The notes: generated from the sequence alone by a model not told the origin. Positions 1 through 10,473 are shown, numbered from the stretch's first letter. The stretch: 64,000 nucleotides of DNA from Heloderma charlesbogerti (GCA_026122225.1 JANEZZ010001949.1:1240001-1304000), one strand, 5' to 3'. Translations and numbers: made by a program.

Positions 1-1
1 G

Positions 2-139
2 AGGGGTCGACCAAGGGCAAGATGGATGGATGATATTCTGGAGGTGACAGACTCGACCTTGGGGGAGCTGGGGGTGGCGACGGCCGACAGGAAGCTCTGG
101 CGTGGACTGGTCCATGAAGTCATGAAGAGTGGGAAGTGA
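2..139 (+). mobile_element. RTE-type LINE, 3' end of the reverse-transcriptase frame (second lineage)
   Basis: Read in the frame starting at base 2, this encodes the C-terminal tail of an RTE retrotransposon protein up to TGA at 137-139. Recognisable pieces are RGRPRARW, MDDILEVTDSTLGEL and DRKLWRGLVHEV. They align by eye with the BovB C-terminus in this same window (RGRQRMRW, DRKAWRAMVHEV), but many residues differ, so this is a separate RTE lineage or a much older branch. The usual CAA-rich tail is reduced to a few A-rich bases after the stop. The element runs off the left edge, so its 5' extent is unknown. Confidence 0.8.
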
Positions 140-232
140 CTGACCGAATAAACAAGAAGAGCTACCCTAGGAGAGAGGCTCTTATGCATTGTCTGCCTTG
201 CCACCTTAGGCAGACAAAAAGATCACGGGGGA

Positions 233-516
233 ATTTTTTAACCCAGGAATTGCTGGGGACGAGCAGAGAGACATACGTGCTGCCTCATGCACTCATTTCT
301 GCTTTCAGTTAACAACCCTGGAACTCATGTGGCACGCAAACCCGGAAACTCTGAGTTGTTTATGGATTAAGCAACTCAGAGTTAACCCAACAACAAACCA
401 TGGCCAATGTTATGAAAAACCCAGGAACAGGGCATTCCTTGGTTGTTAATTAAAAGCAGAAACAAGTGTGTGGGTCACATGTTCTGCTCGTCCCTGCAAT
501 TCCTGGGTTAAAAAAC
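233..516. mobile_element. Fold-back (MITE-like) element with ~33-bp terminal inverted repeats
   Basis: The left arm (about 234-267, TTAACCCAGGAATTGC then GGGGACGAGCAGA) recurs as its reverse complement at about 482-516. An inner hairpin, AACTCTGAGTTG paired with CAACTCAGAGTT, lies at about 347-382. There is no coding capacity. This is the structure of a non-autonomous DNA transposon. The superfamily is not proven because no clear target duplication was found. Confidence 0.6.
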
Positions 517-746
517 TCAGGAATTGCCACTGTGATGTGTAAACCAGGTCACTGTGTCAGCCTATGTCTGCAACCTGGCACCCCAATCAACCAAAAGGGA
601 AACAGTGATGACAAATGTCTTTCAAAATGCTCTTCAGAAGTATGATGTGCATTATCCAGTCTCTATCAGCTAATGCGTTGTGCTAGGTTCCTGTATGAAA
701 TTAGGTCATTTATAGATTGTTTCTGATGCTGTGTTTCTGAAAAGAA

Positions 747-880
747 TCACTAGGGGCAATGGCTATGTGCCAGCAACAACTGGTGACATCACCTTCCTTA
801 AAGTTCTGGACATAGTCCAAAAGCCAGTGCCTGGATGGCTGCCATTCTGACTTCCCACAGGGAAGACTTGCAAAGTTGAT
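747..880. repeat. 134-bp direct repeat, copy A
   Basis: This tract recurs at 1619-1752 with the same length, no gaps and about six mismatches by eye. It is not a recognised gene. It may be a local duplication or a dispersed repeat that inserted twice. Confidence 0.85.
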
Positions 881-1189
881 AGGTCTTTACAAAGATCTAG
901 GAGGAGTGCAGATCAAGCCAAGATTTTCCAGAAATCATTCATGAAAACTCCCAGAGGTTGTTGTCAGCAGCTTGTCAGGAGAAAATGAAACTATCCGTGT
1001 CGATGGTGAAACTCTCTGTGTTTTCCACAACACTAGAATTAGGTGGAGACAGTGATTACCTGGTGAGGCCTTGGGCGATGATGGCATTCCTATTAGAGTA
1101 CAGACACATAACTCGAGTTCAATTGCCTGTTCTTCAAAGAAGTCGTGAGAGTGGTCTGGAGTAATTCAGTATTGCTCATTTTTGGGTAG

Positions 1190-1350
1190 TATTTACAAGT
1201 GGGACCTGCAACAAAATATTGCTGTGTATCGTTCAGGATTCCAGTCCACTTCATTCCCCCACTGCACCCTGTTTTCTATTCTCCTCCCACCCCCCTGCAA
1301 CAGTCAGAAGGCCATGCCCACTAAGCATGCTCAGCCTTCACAGGCCATGC
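1190..1350 (+). repeat. Diverged member of the repeat family seen at 16.8-17.3 kb
   Basis: Shares the phrases GTGGGACCTGCAACAA and TTCTATTCTCCTCCC, and the CAGTCAG stretch, with the two tracts at 16812-17008 and 17053-17343. Similarity is patchy. No coding frame looks real. Confidence 0.4.
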
Positions 1351-1562
1351 TTGCATGTCACACTAATCAGATAAACTACGCAGTGTGGATTGTTCACAGA
1401 ACAAACCACGGTGTACCCGACAGCCGATTGGGCTCACTATGACTTGTTCTCCCCATCCTTCCCCCTTGGTCCTCCAGCCAGTATCCCAGTATCCTTCATG
1501 GCAGAACCCATCTTGTCTCCCCCTCCCTGCTCCGATCACTACCCCCTTTTCATTCACTGCTG

Positions 1563-1618
<56 letters not shown>
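1563..1618. repeat. Compound microsatellite (TC)n(TA)n
   Basis: An uninterrupted TC dinucleotide run of about 34 bases passes directly into a TA run of about 22 bases, immediately before copy B of the 134-bp repeat. Confidence 0.95.
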
Positions 1619-1619
<1 letters not shown>

Positions 1620-1752
1620 CACTTGGGGCAATGGCTATGTGCCAACAACAACTGATGACATCGCCTTCCTTAAAGTTCTGGACATAGTCCAAAAGCCAGT
1701 GCCTGGATGGCTGCCATTCTGACTTCCCACAGGGAAGACTTGCGAAGTCGAT
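1619..1752. repeat. 134-bp direct repeat, copy B
   Basis: Partner of 747-880, about 95% identical with no gaps. It abuts the microsatellite on its left and the large fold-back element on its right. Confidence 0.85.
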
Positions 1753-1754
1753 AT

Positions 1755-2205
1755 ATATTGGAGCCTCAAAAATGCACAATTGGGGTCATTTTTTTTTTTG
1801 GCCCCAGAAAATTGCACAATTGTGCTCATAATTTTTATTATTGTTTTTGTCAATCTTTTGCAAGTGCGCAAATGCACGCTTACTGCTGTCCGATATGTGG
1901 TCTTGCCTGGTCAATTTCACTGTATTTCAGCTGTCAAAGGCAGCACAGAGAAGGAATAGGTAACATACATCACTTTGTCAATGTCCATGTATATTACCTA
2001 CTCCACTTCACTGCTTCCTTTGGCAGCTGAAACATATTGACCAGGCAAGACTACACATATTAGACAGCCATAAGACTGCACTTGCATACTTGCGAAACAA
2101 CAACAACAATAATAATTTTAAAAATTGCTAAAACATTTGTGCAATTTACTGGGACCAAAAAAAGAAGAAGTAGCAAACCAGTAATGGTCACCCCAAAATG
2201 CTGCT
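1755..2205. mobile_element. Large imperfect palindrome (~450 bp)
   Basis: The two halves are reverse complements around a centre near 1970. Paired landmarks are TTGCCTGGTCAAT (about 1903) with ATTGACCAGGCAA (about 2036), CAGCTGTCAAAGGCAG with TTTGGCAGCTG, and GCACAATTGTGC with TTGTGCAATTT. The outer ends (GGGGTCATTTT near 1784, GGTCACCCCAAAATG near 2185) also pair. It is non-coding. It looks like a fold-back MITE or an inverted duplication of a dispersed repeat. Confidence 0.7.
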
Positions 2206-2339
2206 TGGGCATCGGTGGAGGAGCTGTCACTGGCGGCGGCAAGAGTGAAATCACGAAGAGTGACAGGGGGTTTTGCTGTGCTTTCCAAGCAGCTCTGTAA
2301 CCTACAATCCCTGCAACCCACAATAAAATTGCTCTCTCA

Positions 2340-2517
2340 GGTTTGGATGACACGACAACCCATTGTGGATAGAACAACCCCTAGAACAAGCCATGGGTTG
2401 TCAGGGTGGCTTGTTGCTGAAAAATAAGCCACCCTGCAGGAAGTGGTCTGGGTTCAGGTGACACGACAACCCATCATGACTAGTTACTCATGATGGGTTG
2501 TTGTGCCATGCAAACCC
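2340..2517. mobile_element. Fold-back element with ACAACCCAT arms
   Basis: The left end (2340-2367, GGTTTGGATGACACGACAAC) matches the reverse complement of the right end (about 2490-2517, GGTTTGCATGGCACAACAAC) over about 28 bases with few mismatches. A second inner copy of GTGACACGACAACCCATCAT lies near 2459, so the structure may be nested. It belongs with the group at 12.0, 37.1, 42.1 and 45.0 kb by shared motifs. Confidence 0.6.
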
Positions 2518-2627
2518 AGACACAGTCCGGCTGTAGCTCGGGTGGGGCTGCTGGGTGTGCTGCCCCATCTGGTGCACTGCTTTGTCCCACTTAAGATTTT
2601 TGGAGAATCATACGAACATATATTTGT

Positions 2628-2749
2628 ATCAGCCTTCCCCAACCTGGTTTCCTTCAGATGTGGACTACAACTCCCAGAATCCCACAGCTAGCAGAGCTGG
2701 AAGTTGCAGTCCAACACAACTGGATGGAACCAGGTTGGGGAAGGCTGAT
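2628..2749. mobile_element. Small hairpin MITE, AGCCTTCCCCAACCTG family
   Basis: Begins ATCAGCCTTCCCCAACCTGG and ends with the exact reverse complement of its first bases (CCAGGTTGGGGAAGGCTGAT). The middle carries ACTACAACTCCCAG and, inverted, GTTGCAGTCC. Relatives lie at 7071-7204, 51291-51422 and 62711-62840. Confidence 0.75.
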
Positions 2750-4337
2750 CAATATTTATATATTATTGATTGTTTTGAATTGTACCCCGTGTTTCTACCA
2801 AGAAAAATAGCACTCAAGGCAGCTTATACACACACCCCACTGTCTTGAGCTTTACGCTATATTTATGCTAGCTCTAAGGAAAACTCTGGTTTCCTACTCA
2901 TTTCTCTGAACCCAAACCTAGGAATATTGCCACTCTATCCATAGCTAGCAAGGAAGGCTACTTATGGTCCTTCTTGCAGCAGTGTTGGAGGTGCATAAGG
3001 AATGAACTGGCTTACATACAAGGTAATTGTTTGTGAGTTGAAATTAGAAGTCTTGGTAACACACTGCACACATTTAGAAAGGCAGGACTAAGGTTTTACC
3101 CATGTTCAAGGATGAACTATATCTTCTTGGCTTTACATGTGTGTATCGACACAGCAAAGTTATGTTTTCAAGCTGCTTTCTGAAGGTACATCTCTGAAAA
3201 GCAGGATATAAATGTATTCAATAAATACATTTCCATAAATATTAGGTCACACTAGTTAAACTGTTGTGTCTTCTCCTGAGGAATCTTGGGAATTGTATTT
3301 TTGTGAAAGTATTGAGAATTCAGTTAGAATTCTGTAGTGCCTCCCCCACATCTGTTCCCAGTATTCATTGGGAAGAGGATATCCTAATAAATTGAGATTT
3401 CTACTGCAGCACCCTCAAAGGAAGCAAACTCGTTTGAATGTTTGACTGTTCAGTCCTAAACTGTGTTATGCTGTCGCATAAATGCTTGGGATGGGACACC
3501 AACACCCCCAAAATAAAAATATTATATTTGCTGCCATTGTATGCAGACAAATACGTTCAGAATCAGAGCACCAGTTTAATCTGGTGTGACAAGCTCAGTC
3601 AGTAGAGGTACGCATCCCCTAGAACCAGATTTCTTTGAAAAGGCATTTGGCCCCTGAAGGGTTTTAAATTGCTTGCTTTAAATACTGTAACCTGATTTTA
3701 AAGCTATTTTACTGCTGAAGCTTTACATTGTTTTTAGCAGTTATTTATCACTGCATATTGATTTTATCGAAAGCTATTTATTGTAAAATGTATTGTAAAA
3801 CTTCACTTATTTTATTGTAGAGGGTTCTACCCTTAAAGTTGACCGAAAATAATTTCAAATATTAAAAAAAACAACATATGACAAATAAACTGCTTGTGGG
3901 TCTGGTCTATACTGAAAGGAGGGGGTACAAATTGAGTAAATAATACTAAAGAAATAATAATCATCTAACAGTAGTGTCCAGGTTAATATTTATTAACTGA
4001 TGTTAACATCAGGAAATAATTAACAGACTTGTGATGGCTCCTGGGCCCCTTTGTCCAAATCTTAAAACAGGTCACCATCACGTAGCAGAGAAGCCTAAAC
4101 ACAACCAGTCATAAACCTATCTCCCTAATTATGGGAGTTCCACAAGGCGTGTGTAAGGTTTGGATTTAATCTGCATCCTAATTGAGATTTTTTTCATCAT
4201 GTCCTATCTATCCTCTCTCTAATAGATTAGCAAACTGGAACTTGTACTTCAGTAGCTGTACAATTAACTTGCAGTAAACACATCTGACAATTGTAGTTGT
4301 GCCTTGCTAACCATATAGAAGTGACTGTTTCCTGAAT
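2750..4337. other. Intergenic, no gene seen
   Basis: AT-rich sequence without a convincing reading frame. A LINE/SINE-like tail (GCAGGATATAAATG followed by AATAAATA) is visible near 3200-3232. Nothing else is recognised. Confidence 0.5.
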
Positions 4338-4395
4338 GCTCAATTTATTTATTACGTTTCTATATCACTCAATAGCTGAAGCTCTGTGTAGGCTT
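4338..4395 (-). mobile_element. L2-type LINE 3'-end fragment
   Basis: TTTATTTATTACGTTTCTAT followed by CAATAGCTGAAGCTCTGTG is a diverged reverse complement of the tail of the L2 element at 36.15-36.22 kb (CTTCGGCTATTGGGCGGTAT). Only the extreme 3' end remains. Confidence 0.55.
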
Positions 4396-4396
4396 T

Positions 4397-5272
4397 GAGC
4401 CAAATTTCATTGCTATCAGCTAAAATTTTCCCTATTATCATCAATGAGTTTGGACACACATATCTGATGGGTCTGCTGATTACTTCCTAATTACGGTTTG
4501 ATCCATGCTTGTTCTCACATATTCCTATGAGGTAGTCAACATGAGAGGAACTACATATTACCCAAGATGTGAGGCCGCTGCTGAAAACAGCAGCCTCATG
4601 TCTAATTCCCCTTCTCTTCCCCAAAGTAAACTCATGACATGAGATTTCTTCATTATGTGTTTTCCTGCCTCTCCTCTCCCCATTCCTGCAGCCAGTGATG
4701 TGGAGTGGGGGATGATAAATGGATGTGATGATGTTGCAATACACACTTCATTACTACATGTTACCAGGCAGCAGAGGAGGAACATGGGTAATGTTTTGGA
4801 TAGTGTTTCAGTATTTGGGGAAATGTTTTAAGTTTTTTAACTTTGGGAATTGATATATATAGCAATTGGTAAAACAGGAATAAATGTATATTTTAATATT
4901 TCTATCAAATGTTTTGGCTTCCACCTTCACCAGTGACAATTAGTATCTAATTAGTATTAATATCACCTAATTAGTACCTAACCTAATTAGTATTAGAAAC
5001 ACAGCACCTCAGAGTGACAGCTATAGAATGTTAGTGCTGTGGATGGAATTCCCAGATTGCCAGAGAAGTACAGGAGGTGGTGTTATCTTCTATGGGTTGT
5101 GGGGTGGTTTAGAAGCTACCGCTGCCACACACCTCATCTGATTCAGACAAGATAACCCACACAGTATGTAATTAGGCAAATGGTGGTTGTGCGAGTGGCA
5201 CTCGCAGAGCAGGGAAACAAAGCTATGATCACCCGAACCCAGCCAATGTGTCCAATCTATAAATCCGGAAGG
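4397..5272. other. Intergenic, no gene seen
   Basis: Contains short local repeats of CTAATTAGTA near 4940-4990. No coding or structural feature could be supported. Confidence 0.5.
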
Positions 5273-5458
5273 TTTCCCTCGTTTCAAGGATTACCAGGTT
5301 AGATGGTTGTTCTGCTGGAAATACTGCTATGTCTGAAAGGCTGTGGCCATCACGTCTTGTGGCAAAACACTTTTAATTCTGATGGCCACAGCTTGCAGAG
5401 ATAGCAATATTTTCAATAAAACACCCAGCTAGCCTAGTAATCCTTGAAACAAGGGAAA
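5273..5458. mobile_element. MITE with ~22-bp terminal inverted repeats
   Basis: The left end TTTCCCTCGTTTCAAGGATT (5273 on) and the reverse complement of the right end (5437-5458) match at all but one base over 22 positions. Inside, GGCTGTGGCCATCA near 5339 pairs with TGATGGCCACAGC near 5381. Length is 186 bp. The superfamily is unknown. Confidence 0.7.
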
Positions 5459-5460
5459 AC

Positions 5461-5706
5461 TTTTTATTTATTTATTTTATTATTGCATTTATATCTCGCC
5501 TTTTTTCCTCTTGCAAGGAACCCAAGGCGGCTTACATTATCCTCCTCCTCTCCATTTTATCCTCACAACAACCCTGTGAGGTAGGTTGGGCTGAGAGTGT
5601 GTGACTGGCCCAAAGTCACCCAGTGAGCTTCCATGGCCGAGTGGGGACTAGAACCCGGATCTCCCAGCTTCCAGTCCAACACTCTTACCACTACACCACT
5701 GGCTCT
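5461..5706 (-). mobile_element. tRNA-derived SINE with L2-like tail (Sauria-type)
   Basis: Read on the minus strand from 5706, it begins with a tRNA-like head. An A-box-like GTGTAGTGGTAAGAG region is followed by a B-box GGGTTCTAGTCCCC. A core with GGGCCAGTCACACACTCTCA and CCTCACAGGGTTGTTGTGAG comes next, then a tail of AAGCCGCCTTGGG, GATATAAATGCAAT and (TAAA)n. This order is that of squamate tRNA-headed SINEs mobilised by L2-type LINEs. A second copy is at 29953-30190. Confidence 0.8.
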
Positions 5707-5877
5707 TTTGAATTTTTAGATTTAATTCCAAATGACCTGAAGCTGAAATGTTTGACAGAAATTAAAAAATACAGAATTGCCAATTGCTTTACTAAAAATA
5801 CTGATTCTTATTGCGGTTGGTTGCATCTCTCTGGGATCCAGGGTTTGCCTGCTTTGCAGCACTGTTTTAGTTGCTAT

Positions 5878-5878
5878 G

Positions 5879-5934
<56 letters not shown>

Positions 5935-5936
5935 GA
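5878..5936. repeat. Compound microsatellite (TA)n(GA)n
   Basis: A TA run of about 22 bases is followed by a GA run of about 36 bases with one GC interruption. It is the same composite as 1563-1618 in reverse complement. Confidence 0.95.
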
Positions 5937-6110
5937 TCCATCATCTCTCCCATGTTCAAATCTTTACTCACTTTGTCATGCTGGTTTCTAGCATTCACAG
6001 CAAAATAAAGCACTGTTTTCCAATGTCACTGTGGCAAATCAGTCTTAAAGGCAAGATTGTTAGCGGAATTCTAGAATACATTATTTAAAAGATGGGGATA
6101 GAGTGGCATG

Positions 6111-6223
6111 AATATGAACTTGAGCACGCTCCGGGAGAGAACGCAGGACAGGAAGGCCTGGCGTGCTATGGTCCATGGGGTCACGAAGAGTCGGACACGA
6201 CTGAACGACTGAACAACAACAAC
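6111..6223 (+). mobile_element. BovB (RTE) 3' end, heavily 5'-truncated, with target-site duplication
   Basis: This is the last ~113 bp of BovB in sense orientation: the coding end (AGGACAGGAAGGCCTGGCGT), the conserved GAAGAGTCGGACACGACTGA and a (CAA)n tail. The 13 bases ATAGAGTGGCATG occur exactly at 6098-6110 and again at 6224-6236, directly flanking it. That is the signature of target-primed reverse transcription with strong 5' truncation. Confidence 0.93.
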
Positions 6224-6236
6224 ATAGAGTGGCATG

Positions 6237-6935
6237 GAAGGAGAAAGGAAAGGATTTTAGACAAAGATGGAAATTGTCCTGGGATGGTGGTGTGTATAAG
6301 TGTGAAGGTTTTGAGGATCACAGACACAAAGGGAAAAAAGGTTAGGCTTAGAGGCCTGGAGTTTTCTGTTGGGAGGGGGTAACCCTGAGAGGAGTAGTTT
6401 CTTTTCTCTGGTTAAGTGTCAGTTTCATTTTTCCACTTAAGTTTAATTTCTTCAGGGTTGAAGCAGTACTTTGGGTTTTGAGTAAAGAGAGAGAGAGAGC
6501 CAGTAAGGGCAGAGAGAGACAGGCAGAGCCTGAAGTGAGAGCAGAGTCTGAAGAGTGAGCAGGAAGAAGCAACCTAGAAAAGTCTAAGGACAGCTAGGGT
6601 AAAGGAACTTGCATTTTGCAACTGTTATTTTCTTTTAATGCCTATCATTCAGCTCTGTTGTGTAAATACCTTTAGTTGTAATTCATTTGCTTTAAATCTA
6701 CTAGTAAACTGTTTTGGTTAAACCTTGTGTTTAGAGTGTCAGTCACCCCATGTCTACAGCCTAAACCCCATATTACTGGAAAGGGGAAGGTAAACGAAGG
6801 AAGGTGGGACTCTTAAGGAGGCAAGAGATCCTTAAGGAGTTGCTCAAGGGGTACAGATCATAAGGAGAACCTTGACAATAAGATACTAACTAAAGGTAGA
6901 GATGTACAATTTTTGGAAATTTTGAAGCCATGGAA
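6237..6935. other. Intergenic, no gene seen
   Basis: A purine-rich tract (GAGAGAGAGAG near 6487) and ordinary AT-rich DNA. No supported gene. Confidence 0.5.
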
Positions 6936-6960
6936 AACACACACACACACACACACACAC
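6936..6960. repeat. (AC)n microsatellite
   Basis: About twelve AC dinucleotides without interruption. Confidence 0.9.
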
Positions 6961-7070
6961 GGTTTTTTTCCTGGGGAAGATGGAATTTTGGGGAAAAACA
7001 AAAACTAAGCAATACTTTATATATATTTAGCACTCTTTACAGACCTAAAGTCACTTTGTTGCTTTAAGAT

Positions 7071-7204
7071 AGCCTTCCCCAACCTGATTCTCTCCAGATA
7101 TTTTGGACTTCAGCTCCCATCAGCCTCAGGCAGCATGTCCAATGGTCAGGAATGCTGGGCATTGTAGTCCAAAACATCTAGAAGGCACCAGGTTGGGGAA
7201 GGCT
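7071..7204. mobile_element. Small hairpin MITE, AGCCTTCCCCAACCTG family
   Basis: Starts AGCCTTCCCCAACCTG and ends CAGGTTGGGGAAGGCT, perfect terminal inverted repeats of 16 bases. The middle has CAGCTCCCATCAGCC facing GGCATTGTAGTCC. Same family as 2628-2749. Confidence 0.8.
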
Positions 7205-7850
7205 GCTTTAGGAACATAAAGCAGCCTTCATGTTCCTAAAATTATATTTTGTATGACTTGATTTGCTCATGTAATTTCCATTACATTTTAAAACTTTTAA
7301 TAGCAAACTTAGTTAGGAAATTTGTAATTAATGTCTGAATAAACTATACTTTTAAATTTAATATACTAAACATGCTAATTTTATGAGCAAACCAAATTAT
7401 AGATAACGTATTTTAGTTTCCTATTTTATGTCCGACCAGAGGGTCAGAAAGAACTGTAGGAAGAGGAAGACTGCTGTACAGCATCTGTTCCTGTTCATAA
7501 GGAAGTTTAGGGAAATTCCTAAACCTGTTTCTGTTTATGGGATGGAACTTAGGGAAAATGTATCTGAAAGAAAAACTATTGAGATTTTATGTAGCTAGGA
7601 AAGACTCAGCTTAGGAATGGTAAACAACCATATTTAAGAACCCTTAAGCAATGTCAACCTCTTTTTTGAACAGTGACATTTTATTCACTTTTGTAAATAA
7701 TTTCCGTTAATGATCATCTTATTTTTTGTTCAGTTTGCAAGGTTGTCTCTAGTGGTAGTGTCAATGCCATGCCTACATCATAGGAACCAGGCTACTAAGT
7801 TTCTTTTAGGTAGAGAGGATTAATTGCTGGCTACAGAATCGGACTCAAAG
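7205..7850. other. Intergenic, no gene seen
   Basis: AT-rich. A short hairpin (GGCTGCTTTAGG facing CATAAAGCAGCC) adjoins the MITE. Nothing else is recognised. Confidence 0.5.
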
Positions 7851-7854
7851 AGTG

Positions 7855-8428
7855 CTCATCAATGGGATCTTCTCAAATTGGGGAGAGGTAACAAGTGGGA
7901 GGAGGTGCAGGGAATGCTTATCAAATTTGCAGATGACACAAATTGGGTGGGATAGCTAATACCTTGGAAGACAGAAACAACATTCAAAGTGATCTTGAGA
8001 GGCTAGAGCTCTGGGCAGAAAACCCAGAGAATGAAATTTAATAGGAATAAATGCCAAGTTCTGCACCTAGGAAAAAGAAACCAAATGCAGAGTTACAAGA
8101 GGGGTGATACTTGGCTCAACAACGCTACAAGCGAGAAGGATCTTGGGATTGTTGTAGATCACAAGCTGAATATGAGCCAACAATGTGATGTGGCTGCACA
8201 AAAGGCAAATGATATTTTGGGCAGCATTAACAGAAGTATAGCTTCCAAATCACATGAAGTAGTAGTTGCCCTCTCCTCAGCACTGGTTAGGCCTCATCTG
8301 GAGTACTGTGTCCAGTTCTGGGTGCCACACTATAAGAAGGATGCAGACAAACCGGAAAAGGTTCAGAGGAGGGCAACAAAGTGATCAGGGGACTGGAAAC
8401 AAAGTCCTATGAGGAGAGACTGAGGCTT
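7855..8428 (+). mobile_element. CR1 LINE, internal reverse-transcriptase fragment
   Basis: An open stretch at 8031-8384 encodes typical CR1 C-terminal RT sequence: KFNRNKCQVLHLGKRN, then SEKDLGIVVDHKLNMSQQCD, then SALVRPHLEYCVQFWVPHYK and KVQRRATK. Just upstream, KFADDT (about 7928) preserves the catalytic aspartates, but the sequence between it and an upstream WGEVTSG-like segment has a deletion. The copy is interrupted and has no 3' end. It is a fossil. Confidence 0.85.
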
Positions 8429-8920
8429 TCTTCACATGGAGGTTTTATCCTGGGACTGAGATTGCTCCTTCATGGAAGGTTGTGGCTCTTTACATGACGC
8501 CGTGTCACCCCAGGGCGTCTACTGCCCTTTGCTCCATTTTTAAATACATCGCAGATAATGAGCTATCAAATCATCCCATTGTGTTCTGCTTGAGTTTCCT
8601 CTGTGAAAAGAGGAAAAGCGGCAAGAAGAGGAGCAAGATCAATGAAAGATAATGGAAAAGTCTGATACGGGGAGAAGGAGGGGGAAAGTGGTGGGGGGAA
8701 AGGAAGCACTTGAAAAAGGGAGTCATTTTGGAGGGAAAAAGACAAAAATGTTCCTTGACGGGGAAAAAATGGGGAGAAAAATTGGCTTTTCCCAATTGGG
8801 GGTGGGTGGGTTCTGGGCCTTTACATCTCTAGCTAAAGGCCCATCAGATTTGATGGGCAGAAAAGATGTCGAGTTCCAATCCTTTCTCTACCCCCAGCCC
8901 TACTTTCCCATCCACCACTG
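8429..8920. other. Intergenic, no gene seen
   Basis: Includes a G-rich purine tract at 8650-8800. Open frames here are compositional and show no protein family. Confidence 0.5.
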
Positions 8921-8924
8921 AGGG

Positions 8925-9436
8925 CCGCACCTATATAACTGGTATAGTTATTTGTATACAGGATTTCCCCCCCTGTGGGGCAATCAGGGAGAGCAGTCCT
9001 ATGGCTCCTAGTGTCTGGGGCACCATAGGATTTTTTGGCTCCTTGGACCCGAGGCTGGAGACAGCATCTGACCTCGGGCCCAGGCATCTGAGTGCCCCGC
9101 CCCCTCAGCCAGTGCAGAGAGAACCATGCCGACTGCCTCTATGAGCTCGCAAATGCAAGCTCTGAGAGGAGGGAAAAGGTGGTGGTTCTGTGGGCAGGGA
9201 GAGGAAGAGACTGGGGTGGCTGGCTTATGAAGAATCCTCTGGCCACCCCAGCCTCCTTCCCTCCTGCTCTGCAGAGCGCCAGCTAGACAGGTAAAATCAC
9301 CTGTCTAGCAAAAATGCAGAGCAAGAGGAGAGTGGAGGCGACAATCACCTCCATTCTTCTCCTACTCTGCATAGGATGCCCATCAGCCCTGAGTTCAGAG
9401 GCTGATGGGCATCCGGATAGGATTGTGCCCGAAGGG
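8925..9436. mobile_element. GC-rich multi-hairpin non-autonomous element (boundaries uncertain)
   Basis: Carries a series of separate hairpins: CTAGACAGG facing CCTGTCTAG (about 9282-9310), GCAGAG...GGAG facing CTCC...CTCTGC (about 9313-9371) and GATGCCCATCAGCC facing GGCTGATGGGCATC (about 9376-9413). It ends GGATAGGATTGTGCCC. The same build recurs at 25613-26066. The left boundary is a guess. Confidence 0.45.
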
Positions 9437-10302
9437 TGTGATATTGATTGGGGAAATAGTAAGAGATAGAGGGGAAGGTTTAAACACTTGTCTCCCCAGT
9501 GTTGCTGCAATCCAATCACAGATTTCGTACATAACGTGTAGTTTGGCCCTACTAACAGAATGCCAGGTAAAAAAATGTTAAAGGTTAACTGGCAAATACT
9601 GACCCCTAACAAACCATTAACAGACAGATTGGCCATAGATAAGCACTGTTTATCTGAAATGATGTAGTAGCAATTTGATGCTTGTAGGATAAATAATTTA
9701 TGGATAATAAACTTAATTAAGCAGACCTCCTGTTATCTTGACAGAGATTTTTACTTGTACAGTTCTATAGAAATTTCCCAACTTTCCTTTTTGGTTTTGC
9801 CCTGTTTGCAGTATGAACTTATTAATGTTCCCTTTGTTTCCAGTAATGTTCCCAAGCTTCCTACCAGTAATAGGTCAAAAGCAAACTTTTGTTCAGACAG
9901 CTATTTTAGCTATGCCTGAAATGACCATTGCCTTACAAGTGCCTCCATGCAATATGTGGATACTGGACCATAAGAAGAATTAACCAATTGATATTGAAAC
10001 CATATTGCATGACTGGAATGGGGGAACCTTTGCCCTGGGGTACAGACCCTTGTTAGAATGTAATAGTGACAATCTTTGTTGTAATTTAAAAACCTACAGC
10101 AGAAGTACTGCATCCAATGATGAGTATACAAGCTCCAGTGTGGTAGGACATAATGTGGAAGCCTAAGGCTTTAATCCAAAACAACCATTTGCACATGAGT
10201 CAAATAACTACACATGCAGCTGAAGCTTTCTTTGAAGTCTTACCTGTGGCAGTTCCTACTACTGAAGCAAGCCACTTTCTAAACTGAAGAGTAGCTTGTC
10301 TC
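9437..10302. other. Intergenic, no gene seen
   Basis: AT-rich unique-looking sequence. No gene, RNA or repeat could be supported. Confidence 0.5.
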
Positions 10303-10473
10303 TTAGGAAGCTGCCTTATACCACAGGTCTATATAGCAAAGCATTGTTTAGTATACATTGACTGGCAGTGGAACTCCAGGTTTGCAGAGATGAGAAGTTC
10401 TACCTGGAGATGCCAAGGACTGAACGTGAGACTTTGCATGCAAAGCATGTGCTGTACCACTGAGCTGTGGCAG
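10303..10473 (-). mobile_element. tRNA-Ala-like SINE
   Basis: On the minus strand the head reads CACAGCTCAGTGGTACAGCA, then TGCTTTGCATGCAAAG and a degenerate B-box (ACGTTCAGTCC). This is the layout of tRNA-Ala with TGC in the anticodon position. The body has CACTGCCAGTCA, and the 3' end is TAAGGCAGCTTCCTA. Relatives are at 50185-50369 and 54172-54311. Confidence 0.75.

Noticed and set aside
1363..1779. Overlapping open frames of 100-138 codons on both strands
   Set aside because: They run through the TC/TA microsatellite and translate to SLSLSL, YIYIYI and RERERE repeats.
10303..10473. True tRNA-Ala gene on the minus strand (also considered at 50185 and 54172)
   Set aside because: The stems are mismatched, the sequence continues into a SINE body, and the same composite recurs three times.
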